Shown: positions 1-10,355, counted from the first letter of the stretch. The stretch is 64,000 nt of DNA from Fermentimonas sp. (GCA_015478775.1 JADMKP010000008.1:496076-560075), one strand, 5' to 3'. Translations and numbers: made by a program. The notes: generated by a model not told the origin, from the letters alone.

Positions 1-21
1 CATTTCTCGGAAGCTAATTAA
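1..21 (+). CDS. 3' end of an upstream gene (partial)
   Basis: The first seven codons of frame 1 end in TAA directly before the ATG of the next gene, so this is probably the tail of a coding region that begins outside the window. Only HFSEAN is visible, too little to identify it. In Bacteroides a DUF1599 protein often precedes the DoxX gene; that identity is a guess from gene order only. Confidence 0.3.
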   Translation, partial: HFSEAN

Positions 22-1272
22 ATGAAACAAAAATTTAAGATAGAGAATATCCTTGTTGACCTCTCACGTGTAATTGTGGGAGTAACATTTCTTTTCTCTG
101 GCTTTGTAAAAGCTATTGATCCATTAGGTTTTACATATAAGATTCAAGATTATTTGGTTAACATGAATCTTGTAGACCTGTACCAGTTTGCACTTCCTAT
201 GGCTATTTTTCTTGTTGTAGCAGAATTTGTGCTGGGTGCATTGCTTCTGTTAGGGTTATACAGAAAGCCTGTAACAATACTTATTGCGATAATGATGCTT
301 TTCTTTACCCCATTTACTTTTTGGGTTGCATTAACAAATCCGGTGGAAGATTGTGGTTGTTTTGGTGATGCATTGGTTATAAGTAACTGGCAAACATTTT
401 ATAAAAACCTTATTATTGTTGCAGGTGCTATACTCTTGGTTGTTAAATGGGAACTCATAAAACCAGTGTTTTCTAAACGAATAGCTCCTTTTGCATCATT
501 ATTTGTGGTTTTATTTGGACTATTATTCGCACTCCACAATGTTTATAATCTGCCTGTAATCGATTTCAGACCATACAAGAAAGGGGCAAATATACCAGAG
601 CAAATGTATATAGATCCTGAGAAAGCAGACGTTATGGAGACTGTATTTATATATAGCAAAGATGGTGTTGAAAAGGTCTTTACTGAAGACAACTACCCAT
701 GGAATGATTCAACCTGGACATTTATTGATATGGAGACCAGGCTGGTACAAGAGGGTGAAAAGCCGGCCATTGAAGATTTTGCCCTTGGATCAATATATTT
801 TAATGAAAATGATGGTTCGTGGAATGTAGGAGGTGATATAACAGATTTTGTGCTTTCTGATACTAGTTACACTTTTTTGATGGTTTCATATTCTCTTGAT
901 GAGATGAATGTGAGGCATCTGGATAAATTTAAAAAAGTGAATAGATTTGCTATGGATAATGGATATCCATTTTATTTGCTCACTGCTTCATCTGAGTCTA
1001 CTGTAGGTGAATGGGAAGGAATTCATGAAACCGGGTTTCAGTTTAGTCATGCAGATGAGAGAGCTCTTAAAACAATGACCAGGTCTAACCCCGGACTTAT
1101 TTTAATAAAAGAAGGTAACGTTATTAATAAATGGGATGATAGCAAGGTGCCGGAACCAACTTCTGAAATTTTGCTAATAAAGAATCCTAAAAGAGATAAA
1201 GTGGTGAAACTATTCCTTATTGCACTTCTCTTTTTTGTACCTTTGTTATTGTTGAAAAAGATTGATAGGTAA
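22..1272 (+). CDS. DoxX/MauE-like membrane protein (BT_3928 family)
   Basis: Inner-membrane protein of the DoxX/MauE-like family, called BT_3928 family in Bacteroidales; its biochemical role is not established. The first 170 residues carry about five hydrophobic segments. Between the third and fourth is the motif DCGCFGD with Cys111 and Cys113, as in MauE/VKOR-like redox membrane proteins. Residues about 180-390 form a soluble domain, presumably periplasmic, followed by a final membrane helix and KKIDR at the C-terminus. The ATG follows the stop of the upstream reading frame without a gap, suggesting translational coupling. It is followed by tpiA and the SPOR and folE genes, an order conserved in Bacteroidales. 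The cysteine pair suggests a thiol-redox function, but that is inference. Confidence 0.85.
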   Translation: MKQKFKIENILVDLSRVIVGVTFLFSGFVKAIDPLGFTYKIQDYLVNMNLVDLYQFALPMAIFLVVAEFVLGALLLLGLYRKPVTILIAIMMLFFTPFTFWVALTNPVEDCGCFGDALVISNWQTFYKNLIIVAGAILLVVKWELIKPVFSKRIAPFASLFVVLFGLLFALHNVYNLPVIDFRPYKKGANIPEQMYIDPEKADVMETVFIYSKDGVEKVFTEDNYPWNDSTWTFIDMETRLVQEGEKPAIEDFALGSIYFNENDGSWNVGGDITDFVLSDTSYTFLMVSYSLDEMNVRHLDKFKKVNRFAMDNGYPFYLLTASSESTVGEWEGIHETGFQFSHADERALKTMTRSNPGLILIKEGNVINKWDDSKVPEPTSEILLIKNPKRDKVVKLFLIALLFFVPLLLLKKIDR

Positions 1273-1297
1273 ATTTTAGAATTAATAAATATATAAT

Positions 1298-2053
1298 ATG
1301 AGAAAGAATATTGTAGCAGGAAACTGGAAAATGAATAAAAACCTGCAGGAAGGTGTTGAACTTGCAAAAGAATTGAATGAAGCGTTAAAAGGCAAAACAA
1401 TTAATTGCGATGTAGTAATTGGAACTCCATTTATTCATCTTGCAGCTGTTGCAAATAATGTAGACAGTAATCTAGTTGGTGTTGCTGCTCAGAACTGTGC
1501 TAATAAAGCTTCGGGTGCTTACACAGGAGAAGTTTCTGCCGAAATGGTAGCCTCAACAGGGGCTAAATATGTTATTTTAGGACATAGCGAGCGCAGAGCT
1601 TATTACCACGAAACAGCGGAAATTTTGAAAGAAAAAGTTGGATTAGCTCTTGCAAACGGATTAACTCCAATTTTTTGTATTGGTGAAGTATTGGAAGAAA
1701 GAGAATCTGAAAAACACTTTGATGTTGTAAAATCACAAATTGTAGACTCTCTGTTTGAACTTTCGGCAGAAGATTTTGGAAAGATAGTACTGGCATACGA
1801 ACCTGTTTGGGCAATTGGTACTGGTAAAACTGCTTCATCTGATCAGGCGCAAGAAATGCATGCTTTTATTCGTAAAACACTTGTTGAAAAATATGGTAAT
1901 GAGGTTGCCGATAATACTTCTATACTATATGGCGGTAGTGCAAATGCAGATAATGCAATAGAATTATTCTCAAATCCGGATGTTGATGGAGGACTAATTG
2001 GAGGTGCTTCACTTAGTGTAGACAAATTTATGCCGGTTATTGAGGCATTCTAA
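1298..2053 (+). CDS. tpiA: triosephosphate isomerase
   Basis: Cytosolic glycolytic enzyme interconverting dihydroxyacetone phosphate and glyceraldehyde 3-phosphate. The 251-residue length is normal for the family. Catalytic positions are all visible: Lys11 in GNWKMNK, His96 in ILGHSERR, and Glu168 in [12 protein letters not shown], followed by the loop-6 segment. The C-terminal phosphate-binding motifs YGGSAN and GLIGGASL are intact. It lies 25 bp after the DoxX gene and is followed by a strong hairpin, so it is probably cotranscribed with the upstream gene, with partial termination before the SPOR gene. Nothing is unusual in the protein. Confidence 0.98.
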   Translation: MRKNIVAGNWKMNKNLQEGVELAKELNEALKGKTINCDVVIGTPFIHLAAVANNVDSNLVGVAAQNCANKASGAYTGEVSAEMVASTGAKYVILGHSERRAYYHETAEILKEKVGLALANGLTPIFCIGEVLEERESEKHFDVVKSQIVDSLFELSAEDFGKIVLAYEPVWAIGTGKTASSDQAQEMHAFIRKTLVEKYGNEVADNTSILYGGSANADNAIELFSNPDVDGGLIGGASLSVDKFMPVIEAF

Positions 2054-2062
2054 TTTTATATC

Positions 2063-2099
2063 ATTCTACCACAGAATCTTGATGAATCTGTGGTAGAAT
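2063..2099 (+). terminator. hairpin after tpiA
   Basis: A perfect 13-bp inverted repeat (arms 2063-2075 and 2087-2099, 11-nt loop) begins nine bases after the tpiA stop. The sequence after it is T-rich (TTATTATT) but not a clean T-run, so it may be a weak terminator or a 3'-end stabilising hairpin between tpiA and the SPOR gene. Confidence 0.6.
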
Positions 2100-2127
2100 T
2101 TATTATTCTCACAAAGTAATTTATTGT

Positions 2128-2637
2128 ATGAGAAATTATCACAGCAAAGTAATATATCTAATTCTATTTTTATCCCTCACTTTTGGGACAAATGCGCAGA
2201 CTTCAAGACAGAAGAATGAGATTCTGAAAGAGCTCAATTCTAACGACCCCGGTAAGGGTAATGTAACCGTTTACGAAGATGAGAGCATCAAGCAAATACT
2301 TGGTCGCCCAATGGGTCCTCCAAGAACAATATATAGCGATGCAGAAGGTTCTGTTCAGTATTACAAGATGAGAGGTTTTAAGATACAAGCATTCTCGGGT
2401 AACGACCAGAGGACATCGAGAGATGAAGCCAACAGAAAGCAATCACTTATTACCAATCAGTATCCTGATCATGAAACTGTTGTTCTTTTTGAAACTCCTT
2501 TTTGGCGCTTAAGGGTGGGAAATTTTCGGAGCAGAGCTGAAGCAGAAGCTGCGTTGCAACAACTAAGACAAAGCTTTCCTTCTTTTGGCAAGGAGATGTA
2601 TATTGTTGTTGATGAGGTGAAGATTCCTGTTAACTAA
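2128..2637 (+). CDS. SPOR domain-containing secreted protein
   Basis: Small exported protein with an N-terminal signal peptide (hydrophobic segment ILFLSLTFG, cleavage probably near TNAQ, residue 24). A SPOR domain occupies about residues 80-165 ([10 protein letters not shown] ... FWRLRVGNF ... AYIVV-like end). SPOR domains bind peptidoglycan lacking stem peptides, often at the division site, so a periplasmic cell-wall role is likely. At 169 residues it is a minimal SPOR protein without other recognised domains. It sits between tpiA and folE and is 16 bp from folE, in the arrangement seen in other Bacteroidales. The precise partner is unknown. Confidence 0.85.
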   Translation: MRNYHSKVIYLILFLSLTFGTNAQTSRQKNEILKELNSNDPGKGNVTVYEDESIKQILGRPMGPPRTIYSDAEGSVQYYKMRGFKIQAFSGNDQRTSRDEANRKQSLITNQYPDHETVVLFETPFWRLRVGNFRSRAEAEAALQQLRQSFPSFGKEMYIVVDEVKIPVN

Positions 2638-2653
2638 ACAGACTATTATAAAA

Positions 2654-3229
2654 ATGTCATCTGAAGAATTAGAAAAAAACAGATCTCTTATATCAGATCA
2701 TATGAGAGAAATCCTCTCGTTACTTGGAGAGGATGATCAACGCGAAGGATTAATTAAAACTCCCGATCGCGTTTCAAAAGCTATGCAGTTTCTAACTAAA
2801 GGTTATCGTCAGGATCCTGCAGAGATGCTTCGTTCTGCTTTGTTTAAAGAGAATTATCGTCAAATGGTAATTGTAAAAGATATAGATTTTTTCTCGATGT
2901 GCGAACATCATCTATTACCCTTTTTTGGTAAAGCCCATGTGGCATATATTCCGGATGGATATGTAACCGGATTGAGTAAGATTGCACGTGTTGTAGATGT
3001 TTTTGCAAGAAGATTGCAAGTTCAGGAACGACTTACCACTCAAATTAAAGATTGTATCCAAAATACTCTCAATCCTATGGGGGTGATGGTAGTTATTGAA
3101 GCACAGCATATGTGTATGCAGATGAGAGGTGTAGAGAAGCAAAACTCTACAACTACAACATCAGACTTTACAGGTATTTTTAAAGAACAAAGAACTCGAG
3201 AGGAGTTTATTAATCTTATTAAGAAATAA
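2654..3229 (+). CDS. folE: GTP cyclohydrolase I
   Basis: Converts GTP to 7,8-dihydroneopterin triphosphate, the first step toward folate and, in many bacteria, queuosine-type precursors. At 191 residues it has the type I (FolE) length. The zinc and active-site signatures are present: [20 protein letters not shown] around residues 79-98 and [11 protein letters not shown] near 155-165, giving the expected Cys, His, Cys ligands. It is the last gene of the plus-strand block and converges on typA, with only 10 bp between the stop codons. Confidence 0.97.
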   Translation: MSSEELEKNRSLISDHMREILSLLGEDDQREGLIKTPDRVSKAMQFLTKGYRQDPAEMLRSALFKENYRQMVIVKDIDFFSMCEHHLLPFFGKAHVAYIPDGYVTGLSKIARVVDVFARRLQVQERLTTQIKDCIQNTLNPMGVMVVIEAQHMCMQMRGVEKQNSTTTTSDFTGIFKEQRTREEFINLIKK

Positions 3230-3260
3230 AAAAAGAGAGCTAACTCTTTTTAGCTCTCTT
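3222..3260 (-). terminator. typA terminator overlapping its stop codon
   Basis: An 11-bp perfect stem (3233-3243 with 3250-3260, 6-nt loop) spans the last codons and stop of typA. On the minus strand it is followed by a run of seven T residues (complement of 3226-3232), the layout of an intrinsic terminator. Reading plus-strand from folE there is no T-run after it, so it mainly serves typA. Confidence 0.75.
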
Positions 3261-5039
3261 ACGATCGTTTTCTTCCAGAAGAATCTTTCTGATTCGCATA
3301 TGTTTAGGTGTTACTTCAACATACTCATCGTTCTTTATGTATTCTAATGCTTCTTCAAGACTAAATATAATTGGTGGTGCTAGCTGAGCCTTATCATCGG
3401 TTCCCGATGCACGCACGTTTGATAGTTTCTTTGGCTTGGTAACATTAACAACCAGATCTCCTTCTTTATTACTTTCGCCTACCACTTGACCTGAGTATAC
3501 ATCAGTTTGAGGATGTATAAAAAAATGTCCTCTGTCTTGTAGTTTGTCTAATGAATATGCGAAAGCATTTCCGGATTCTCCGGCAATAATTGAACCATTT
3601 TGACGTTTTTCGATTTCACCTTTCCATGCTTGGAACTCAAGAAATCTGTGTGCCATAATTGCCTCACCAGCAGAAAGAGTAAGAACAATATTGTTTAATC
3701 CAATAATTCCACGTGAAGGTATAATAAACTCAATATGCATTCTGTCTCCTTTGCTCTCCATGGAGATCATTTCACCTTTTCTACGGGTAACGATATCTAT
3801 AATTTTACTTGCAGATTCTTCAGGTAGATTAACTGTAAGCTGCTCTATAGGTTCATGTTTTTCACCATTAACATCTTTGATGATTACCTGAGGCTGACCT
3901 ACCTGAAGTTCGTAACCTTCACGACGCATTGTTTCAATTAGTACAGAAATATGAAGTACACCACGACCATACACGATCCATGAATCCGAACTATCGGTTT
4001 CAACTACACGAAGTGCAAGGTTTTTATCGAGTTCGAGCATTAAACGCTCATAAATATGACGTGATGTAACAAATTTGCCATCTTGACCAAAAAATGGAGA
4101 GTTGTTGATAGTAAACAGCATAGACATAGTAGGCTCATCTATGGCAATGGGATCTAAAGGTTCTGGTTTCTCTATATCTGTGATAGTATCGCCAATTTCA
4201 AATCCTTCAATTCCAACTAAAGCACATATGTCTCCAGATAAAACTTCTTCTGTTTTTAAACGACCTAATCCTTCAAAAACATTAAGTTCTTTTATACGAA
4301 TTTTCTTTATTGATCCGTCTCTTTTGCAAAGAGAATAATCTTTGCCGTTTTGTATTTTTCCTCTGTGAACACGACCCACTGCAATACGACCCACATAGTT
4401 TGAGTAATCGAGAGATGTGATTAACATTTGAGGAGTACCTTCCAGCATTTCTGGTGCAGGTATATATTCTGTGATAGCATCCAGTAGAGGGATAATATTA
4501 TCTGTTTGGTTTTTCCAATCATCAGACATCCAGCCTTGTTTTGCGGATCCGTAGATGGTTGGGAAATTGAGTTGTTCTTCTGTTGCCTCGAGGCTAAACA
4601 TTAGGTCGAATACCTCTTCTTGAACCTCTTCGGGTCGGCAGTTTGGTTTATCAACCTTATTAATTACCAATATAGGTTTTAACCCAATCTCCAAAGCTTT
4701 TTGTAGCACAAACCTTGTTTGAGGCATAGGACCTTCAAAGGCATCTACAACTAAAAGGCAGCCATCGGCCATATTAAGAACACGCTCTACTTCACCGCCA
4801 AAATCGGCGTGTCCAGGGGTGTCAATAATATTAATTTTTGTATCTCCATATTTAATAGATACATTTTTGGATAGGATAGTAATACCGCGCTCGCGCTCCA
4901 GGTCGTTATTATCGAGTATAAGTTCACCCGATTGCTGGTTATCTCTAAAGAGGTGACCGGCAAGTAACATTTTATCTACAAGTGTGGTTTTACCATGATC
5001 GACGTGAGCAATTATGGCTATATTACGGATATTCTGCAT
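3240..5039 (-). CDS. typA: ribosome-associated translational GTPase TypA/BipA
   Basis: Translational GTPase of the EF-G superfamily that binds 70S ribosomes and helps ribosome assembly and stress adaptation. The 599-residue length is typical. G motifs in order: AHVDHGKTT (P-loop, residues about 10-18), RGITI (switch I), [14 protein letters not shown] (switch II), NKVDK, and GSAKQG. The beta-barrel, EF-G III/V-like and TypA C-terminal domains follow, including RRKGEM and [10 protein letters not shown]. It stands alone, convergent with folE and divergent from ahpC across a 234-bp gap. The lysine/arginine-rich C-terminus is ordinary for this protein. Confidence 0.97.
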   Translation of the reverse strand: MQNIRNIAIIAHVDHGKTTLVDKMLLAGHLFRDNQQSGELILDNNDLERERGITILSKNVSIKYGDTKINIIDTPGHADFGGEVERVLNMADGCLLVVDAFEGPMPQTRFVLQKALEIGLKPILVINKVDKPNCRPEEVQEEVFDLMFSLEATEEQLNFPTIYGSAKQGWMSDDWKNQTDNIIPLLDAITEYIPAPEMLEGTPQMLITSLDYSNYVGRIAVGRVHRGKIQNGKDYSLCKRDGSIKKIRIKELNVFEGLGRLKTEEVLSGDICALVGIEGFEIGDTITDIEKPEPLDPIAIDEPTMSMLFTINNSPFFGQDGKFVTSRHIYERLMLELDKNLALRVVETDSSDSWIVYGRGVLHISVLIETMRREGYELQVGQPQVIIKDVNGEKHEPIEQLTVNLPEESASKIIDIVTRRKGEMISMESKGDRMHIEFIIPSRGIIGLNNIVLTLSAGEAIMAHRFLEFQAWKGEIEKRQNGSIIAGESGNAFAYSLDKLQDRGHFFIHPQTDVYSGQVVGESNKEGDLVVNVTKPKKLSNVRASGTDDKAQLAPPIIFSLEEALEYIKNDEYVEVTPKHMRIRKILLEENDRKRAKKS

Positions 5040-5233
5040 GAAACAATCTTTTTATTAGGGTGCAAAGATACGTTTTTCCCGCAAGAATATTGTATATCAT
5101 AGTAATTATCTAAAATAATTTATAAAAATAATTCTTGAAGTAGTATTTTGCAGTCAAGATAAGCTCGGAATGGAGATATAGTGATATAGATATAATATAT
5201 CCTTGATTGTTTCGTGATAGGTAAAAACTATTG

Positions 5234-5241
5234 TATCTTTG
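5234..5241 (+). promoter_or_regulatory. ahpC promoter -7 element
   Basis: TATCTTTG matches the Bacteroidota -7 consensus TAnnTTTG and lies 32 bp before the ahpC start. The matching -33 region is weak: only TTCG lies at the right distance. A weak -33 would be compatible with activator dependence (OxyR controls ahpC in Bacteroides), but I see no convincing OxyR site. Confidence 0.55.
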
Positions 5242-5273
5242 TGGTGTAATAATAACAATTAAAACTTTAATAT

Positions 5274-5840
5274 ATGAAACCAATTATTAATTCAAGAATT
5301 CCAGAGTTTAGTGTTCAAGCATTTCATGAAGGTAAATTTAAAACCGTAAACGATCAGGATGTCCTAGGTAAATGGTCGGTATTTTTCTTTTATCCTGCCG
5401 ATTTTACATTTGTATGTCCTACCGAATTAGTTGACATAGCAGAAAAATATGATTATTTAAAATCAATAGGCGTAGAGGTTTATTCGGTTAGTACCGATTC
5501 ACACTTTACACACAAAGCATGGCATGATACCTCTGAAAGTATTAAGAAAGTGCAGTATCCAATGCTTGCCGATCATACAGGAACATTAAGTCGCGCATTT
5601 GGAGTACTAAACGAAGAGGATTATATGGCATATAGAGGAACCTTTGTTGCAAACCCAGAAGGTATAGTAAAAATTGTTGAAGTTAATGACGGACCCATTG
5701 GCCGTAACGCAACCGAATTAGTTAGAAAAATAGAAGCAGCTCAGTTTGTAGCACAACACGATGATGAAGTTTGTCCGGCTAACTGGGAAAAAGGAAAAGA
5801 AACTCTTAAGCCTAGCATAGACCTTGTAGGTTTAATCTAA
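5274..5840 (+). CDS. ahpC: alkyl hydroperoxide reductase subunit C (typical 2-Cys peroxiredoxin)
   Basis: Peroxiredoxin that reduces H2O2, organic peroxides and peroxynitrite in the cytosol, and is itself re-reduced by AhpF. The peroxidatic Cys48 lies in DFTFVCPTELVD and the resolving Cys167 in DDEVCPANWEKG, near the C-terminus as in AhpC1-type enzymes. The length of 188 is standard. ahpF follows 133 bp downstream beyond a terminator-like hairpin, so ahpC is probably made in excess of ahpF. In Bacteroides this pair belongs to the OxyR regulon; I infer the same here. Confidence 0.98.
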   Translation: MKPIINSRIPEFSVQAFHEGKFKTVNDQDVLGKWSVFFFYPADFTFVCPTELVDIAEKYDYLKSIGVEVYSVSTDSHFTHKAWHDTSESIKKVQYPMLADHTGTLSRAFGVLNEEDYMAYRGTFVANPEGIVKIVEVNDGPIGRNATELVRKIEAAQFVAQHDDEVCPANWEKGKETLKPSIDLVGLI

Positions 5841-5859
5841 TAATATCCCTAAAAATATT

Positions 5860-5911
5860 CCCTCTGTTCAAGCGCTTTGGTTAGCCAATAAATTTGTTCA
5901 GAGGGTTTTTT
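5860..5911 (+). terminator. attenuating terminator between ahpC and ahpF
   Basis: Arms CCCTCTG (5860-5866) and CAGAGGG (5899-5905) pair perfectly and are followed by six T residues. An internal TTGG/CCAA hairpin sits in the loop. This is an intrinsic terminator; partial read-through into ahpF would explain a high AhpC:AhpF ratio. Confidence 0.75.
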
Positions 5912-5973
5912 AATTTTCTTTTTTAGGAGGTTCAAATTAATTGGCACAATTATTTTAAATAAACAACAAACAC

Positions 5974-7524
5974 ATGCTTGATAAAACATTAAAAGACCAG
6001 GTTACAGCAGTTTTTTCCGGTCTTGAATCAGAATATATTTTTGAAGTAAATGCTTCTAAAGATCATGAAAGCTACAACGAGCTAGTGGAAATGCTGGAAG
6101 ACGTTGTTTCATGTTCTTCAAAACTCACACTTAGATTGAATGACGGAGATTCAATTGCTTTTTCTTTACTTAAAAATGGAGAGCCTACAGGAATTACTTT
6201 TCGTGGCATACCTAATGGTCACGAATTTACATCGCTATTATTGGCAGTTTTAAATAGTGATGGGAAAGGTAAAAATCAACCAGATGAGTTTATAAAAAGC
6301 AGAATTAAGTCGTTAAAAGGTGACATTAAACTAACTACTTACGTATCTCTTACGTGTACCAACTGCCCTGAAGTTGTACAGTCTCTTAATCTTATAGCAA
6401 TATTAAATCCAAATATTTCACATGAAATGGTGGATGGTTCAATATATCCAGAAGAGGCAAAATCATTGAGAATTCAGGCAGTACCTGCAGTTTATGCAGA
6501 TGGTGAATTAATTCACGTGGGTAGAGGTGAACTAGGGGCTCTATTGACCAAGTTAGAGGAGAAGTATGGAACTGAGGGATTAGTACAAGAAAATGAGCCA
6601 AAGTTATATGATATGATAGTTATAGGTGGTGGTCCTGCCGGTGCTTCGGCTGCCATTTATTCTGCGCGTAAAGGGATGAGTGTGGCTGTTATAGCAGAAA
6701 ATGTAGGTGGCCAGGTGAAAGAGACACAGGGAATTGAAAATTTAATCTCGGTGCCCACAACTACAGGTGAAGAATTAACCAGAAACCTTAGAAAACATCT
6801 TGAAGATTATCCTATATCAATTCTTGAGCACAGGATTGTTGAAAAAGTAGAACTAGATGGCTTAGACAAAATTGTATATGCTAAAGGTGGAGAGAAATTT
6901 GTAACCCGTTCTTTGGTTATAGCCACAGGTGCTAACTGGAAAAAACTGAACGTGCCTGGTGAATCTGATCATATCGGAAAGGGAGTTGCATTTTGTGTTC
7001 ATTGTGATGGTCCATTTTATAAGGGCAAGCATGTAGCAGTAATTGGTGGTGGTAATTCTGGTATTGAAGCAGCAATAGATCTGGCCGGTATTTGTTCTAA
7101 GGTGACTGTAGTTGAGTTTCTGGATGAGTTGAAGGCAGACAGGGTGCTGCAGGAAAAATTAGCTACTCATAATAATGTGGAGGTTGTTTTGAGTTCTCAG
7201 ACCACTGAAGTAATTGGCAATGGAGAAAAAGTTACAGCTTTGAAATTGAAAAATAGAAAAACTGAAGAGGAGAAGGTTGTTGATGTGAATGGTGTTTTCA
7301 TTCAAATTGGACTTGCTCCTAACAGTTATTTATTTAAAGATCTGGTAAATGTTACTAAATATGGTGAGATAGAGATAGATAATCACGCTAGAACAAATGT
7401 ACCTGGTATTTATGCCGCCGGAGATGTTACCACAGTTCCGTTTAAACAAATTATTATTTCAATGGGAGAAGGGGCTAAGGCAGCACTTTCTGCATTTGAC
7501 GATAAGATAAGAGGTGTAATCTAA
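5974..7524 (+). CDS. ahpF: alkyl hydroperoxide reductase subunit F
   Basis: FAD-dependent NAD(P)H disulfide reductase that regenerates AhpC. The N-terminal thioredoxin-like double domain carries Cys128-Thr-Asn-Cys131 ([11 protein letters not shown]). The thioredoxin-reductase-like half starts near residue 212 with the FAD motif [12 protein letters not shown]. It has the redox centre Cys341-Val-His-Cys344 ([12 protein letters not shown]), the nucleotide motif [12 protein letters not shown] and the C-terminal FAD signature [15 protein letters not shown]. The 516-residue length is complete. It follows ahpC in the same direction. All catalytic cysteines are present. Confidence 0.98.
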   Translation: MLDKTLKDQVTAVFSGLESEYIFEVNASKDHESYNELVEMLEDVVSCSSKLTLRLNDGDSIAFSLLKNGEPTGITFRGIPNGHEFTSLLLAVLNSDGKGKNQPDEFIKSRIKSLKGDIKLTTYVSLTCTNCPEVVQSLNLIAILNPNISHEMVDGSIYPEEAKSLRIQAVPAVYADGELIHVGRGELGALLTKLEEKYGTEGLVQENEPKLYDMIVIGGGPAGASAAIYSARKGMSVAVIAENVGGQVKETQGIENLISVPTTTGEELTRNLRKHLEDYPISILEHRIVEKVELDGLDKIVYAKGGEKFVTRSLVIATGANWKKLNVPGESDHIGKGVAFCVHCDGPFYKGKHVAVIGGGNSGIEAAIDLAGICSKVTVVEFLDELKADRVLQEKLATHNNVEVVLSSQTTEVIGNGEKVTALKLKNRKTEEEKVVDVNGVFIQIGLAPNSYLFKDLVNVTKYGEIEIDNHARTNVPGIYAAGDVTTVPFKQIIISMGEGAKAALSAFDDKIRGVI

Positions 7525-7629
7525 AAAGATAGTAAAAAGTGTAATTAGGGGTATGCGAGAAGCAGAAATTTATGTATATTTGTAGTTCAGATACAATTAT
7601 AACAAACTAAGTTCAGAGAAATAATCCAC

Positions 7630-8493
7630 ATGAGTTTACGTAAATTTCAACCCCTAAAAACTGCAATCTTTTCAGCTTGCTTTGCACTATTATATACATT
7701 TTCAGCAGTCGCTCAGAATTCATCAGTCTCATCGAGCGATAGAATTATTGAAGAACCGGATATCATGCCCATATATGTGGGTGGAACAGGTGAGATGCAT
7801 CGTTTTATTGCTAATACATTGAGTTACCCTGCAGACGCTGTGGAGAGCAATGCTCAAGGATTAGTTGTTTACACTTTTGTTGTGGAGAAAGACGGTTCAC
7901 TTTCGAACTTTAATATAATTCACAAAGCCGACCCATTATTAAATGAGGAGGCTTTGCGTATTTTAAAGAATATGCCAGCATGGCGTCCTGCACGACATAA
8001 AGGAGAGATTGTGAGATCGGAAACTTATGTGCCAATGTATTTCAAATTAAATAAGAATGCACAAACACAATATACCTCTAAAACATCTAGTTCTGCTACC
8101 GCAAGAGCATATGCCAAGACAGATGTGACTATCTTAGAGAATTATGAAATACTTACCATTGTGGATAAGATGCCCGAGTATGAATATGGTGAGAGTGGAT
8201 TGAGTAAATTCATTGCTCATAACATTCGTTATCCTCGTGAGGCGCTTCAACAGGGTCTTGAAGGTAGAATTCTATGTTCTTTTATTGTGGGCAACGACGG
8301 TTCAATATCAAATATTGAGGTGGTAAATGGAATTTCTCAGGATCTTGATGATGAGGCTATAAGGGTGCTGGGACTAATGCCAAAGTGGAAGCCGGGTGAA
8401 AATAAGGGTGAAAAGGTGAATGTGAAATGTCTCTTGCCAATTGATTTTAAAATTGATGAAGATCCAATACCGCCATTGACAAGTGTGGAATAA
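7630..8493 (+). CDS. periplasmic protein with two TonB C-terminal domains
   Basis: A signal peptide or N-terminal anchor (about residues 8-28, ending AVAQN) precedes two tandem TonB C-terminal-like domains, residues about 45-140 and 180-275. Each contains the YP-x-A/E...G-x-V/I...F-V-x-x-D/N-G-S...W-x-P-G/A pattern (LSYPADAVESNAQGLVVYTF and IRYPREALQQGLEGRILCSF). Real energy transducers have a proline-rich spacer and one such domain; the duplication and missing spacer suggest an accessory or envelope-binding role rather than standard ExbBD-TonB coupling. A TATATTTG -7 element lies at 7575-7582. It is convergent with the NigD-like gene. Confidence 0.8.
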   Translation: MSLRKFQPLKTAIFSACFALLYTFSAVAQNSSVSSSDRIIEEPDIMPIYVGGTGEMHRFIANTLSYPADAVESNAQGLVVYTFVVEKDGSLSNFNIIHKADPLLNEEALRILKNMPAWRPARHKGEIVRSETYVPMYFKLNKNAQTQYTSKTSSSATARAYAKTDVTILENYEILTIVDKMPEYEYGESGLSKFIAHNIRYPREALQQGLEGRILCSFIVGNDGSISNIEVVNGISQDLDDEAIRVLGLMPKWKPGENKGEKVNVKCLLPIDFKIDEDPIPPLTSVE

Positions 8494-8513
8494 TTTAACT
8501 TCACGCCGATAAA

Positions 8514-9149
8514 TTATTTCGATGTAAATTGATAGCTACGTAATCCGTTGTTTGTATTTATATAAAAATTGAAAGGCTTCTCAGTAGTATTAATTGTATC
8601 GAGTATGCTGCTTAACAAAAATGAAGCATACATAATTTGCGGGTATCCTCTTGGATCATTATTAGTTGTATGTGCAAAGTAGAGATCTACAGTTTGTGAT
8701 TCCATATCACGTAATATTGCAATACTGTGTGGTACTGAGCGATATTCAATTTCAAATATCATATTAAGATAAATGCCACTTACCCAAACACTTTGAATTT
8801 TAACAGGGTGGTTTTTGTATTGGTTTGGATACCCTTCATTTTGAATTTTCCCGGTAAATATGGGAGTTGCTCTATTTATTTTTACAATATTATCATTTGA
8901 CGGAACCCAATTTAGTATTACTCTCTCACCCGTATCGGAATTTAAATTGTAGCTTCCCTGGGGTGTTAGCACTTTGCCATCGTCGAGTTGGAATAAAAAA
9001 TTATTGCCCTGTTTTAAGACGGTAGCAAAATCTACAAGATAATTATCTAACCGTTCAAACTCTTTATCACAGCCAATAAGTGTAAATAGAAGAAGGGTTA
9101 TTAAAATTTTGCTTACATTTTGGCATACACCAATTCTTGAATTCCTCAT
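8514..9149 (-). CDS. NigD-like lipoprotein
   Basis: Secreted lipoprotein with the lipobox LIGC at about residues 24-27, after a hydrophobic stretch. The 211-residue protein fits the NigD-like two-domain family of Bacteroidota: the N-terminal segment YLVDFATVLKQGNNFLFQLDDG is the OB-like part, and residues about 100-205 are the C-terminal beta domain. The function of NigD-like proteins is unknown; the name derives from bacteriocin-associated operons in Prevotella. It is the last gene of the rpmH-to-acyltransferase run, 48 bp after the acyltransferase, and may be transcribed separately. Family assignment rests on the overall pattern rather than a catalytic motif. Confidence 0.65.
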   Translation of the reverse strand: MRNSRIGVCQNVSKILITLLLFTLIGCDKEFERLDNYLVDFATVLKQGNNFLFQLDDGKVLTPQGSYNLNSDTGERVILNWVPSNDNIVKINRATPIFTGKIQNEGYPNQYKNHPVKIQSVWVSGIYLNMIFEIEYRSVPHSIAILRDMESQTVDLYFAHTTNNDPRGYPQIMYASFLLSSILDTINTTEKPFNFYINTNNGLRSYQFTSK

Positions 9150-9197
9150 CTTTCCAATCGCTCATTTATTCTATTTGCCTTGTTCGTAAAAGTTGGG

Positions 9198-10355
9198 TTA
9201 TGATTCTTTTATGTTTAGATAACTTTTAACCGTGTTGCCATACATCTCTATAATTTTCATTCTCAAAAAGTCAAAATCCTTATTTGGTATATCTATTTTT
9301 GCGATTTGAGTATTTAAATATTGCTCAAACTTAGATTTATCCTCATAATTATATTTAGAATTAAAATTATTTGACCCAGTCATTAAGTCATATGCAACAT
9401 AATTGATTGGGTAAAATGTGTAATTAAGATAAATTTCTTTATCTATAATATTAGCTATTGCAGGAAGTATTTCAGATTTTCCTATTTCAGATGGCAATTC
9501 TATTAATTGAGAATTAATGGGTTTACCTAAATTAAAGTTAACCCTCCCTTTAAACTCTACTATTCCAGTGTACATGTTTTCGAGATCATCGGCCTGACTT
9601 TTTTTATAATCAGAATTATCGCGTTTAAGTTGAAACTCTTTAGCTTTTAGAAAATCACATGGGTCATATTCATATGAAATAGAAAGCGGTGTAATGTTTA
9701 GTTGTTTCAACGCATCAATAGGATTTGCTCTGTTGTTTAACACCAACATCTTTAAAAGACTGATTTGTGTTTTATCATTCGAGTCTTTCGCTCTTCCTTC
9801 GCGCTGTGCAAGCCAAATAGATTGGTTCCGATTATTAATTGTGTCGTTTATATAGTTTGATAATTGTCCCGATACCTCAAGCATTTGTCTTACTGAAACG
9901 CTTCGTTTAACTATAAAACTTTTATTTATTCTTACCAGCTTCTCTATCCAGGGATAGACCAATAAATTGTCGCCTATAGCTATCTCAGTTGTATCCGAGT
10001 CATTACCAAAAAGTAGAATATTAAAGAAAGCAGCATCCAGCACAATATCACGATGGTTGGAAATGAAAAGTCGCGCTTTACTTTTATCAATATACTCCCA
10101 ATTGCTACCGTTCATTTCAGTAGTTGTCTTTTCTATAAGACGTTTCATTATGGGATATACTACATTTTTTTGGAAATCATATTTAGTTTTACATTGCATT
10201 AAAAGAGCTGAGAACTGCTCCCACGTATGAGGTTTTACAATTGGTTCAACAACCTTTCTGAAATTGTTATCTGCGAGCAACTGTGTAATAACTTCGTGCA
10301 CTTCACTATCGAGATATGGTCTGATGTCGCTGAAAATATCGTTATTAGTACTCAT
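9198..10355 (-). CDS. PlsC-like 1-acylglycerol-3-phosphate acyltransferase
   Basis: Probable membrane-associated acyltransferase of the lysophosphatidate acyltransferase superfamily, acting in phospholipid or lipid A-type acylation. The catalytic box is ISNHRDIVLDA (His101 with Asp107) and the substrate-binding box is REGRAKD near residue 186. There is no clear transmembrane helix. The 385 residues, longer than PlsC, match a Bacteroidota-specific type with an added N-terminal region. Its start overlaps the ddl stop by 11 bp, so translation is likely coupled. The exact acyl acceptor cannot be read from the sequence. Confidence 0.8.
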   Translation of the reverse strand: MSTNNDIFSDIRPYLDSEVHEVITQLLADNNFRKVVEPIVKPHTWEQFSALLMQCKTKYDFQKNVVYPIMKRLIEKTTTEMNGSNWEYIDKSKARLFISNHRDIVLDAAFFNILLFGNDSDTTEIAIGDNLLVYPWIEKLVRINKSFIVKRSVSVRQMLEVSGQLSNYINDTINNRNQSIWLAQREGRAKDSNDKTQISLLKMLVLNNRANPIDALKQLNITPLSISYEYDPCDFLKAKEFQLKRDNSDYKKSQADDLENMYTGIVEFKGRVNFNLGKPINSQLIELPSEIGKSEILPAIANIIDKEIYLNYTFYPINYVAYDLMTGSNNFNSKYNYEDKSKFEQYLNTQIAKIDIPNKDFDFLRMKIIEMYGNTVKSYLNIKES

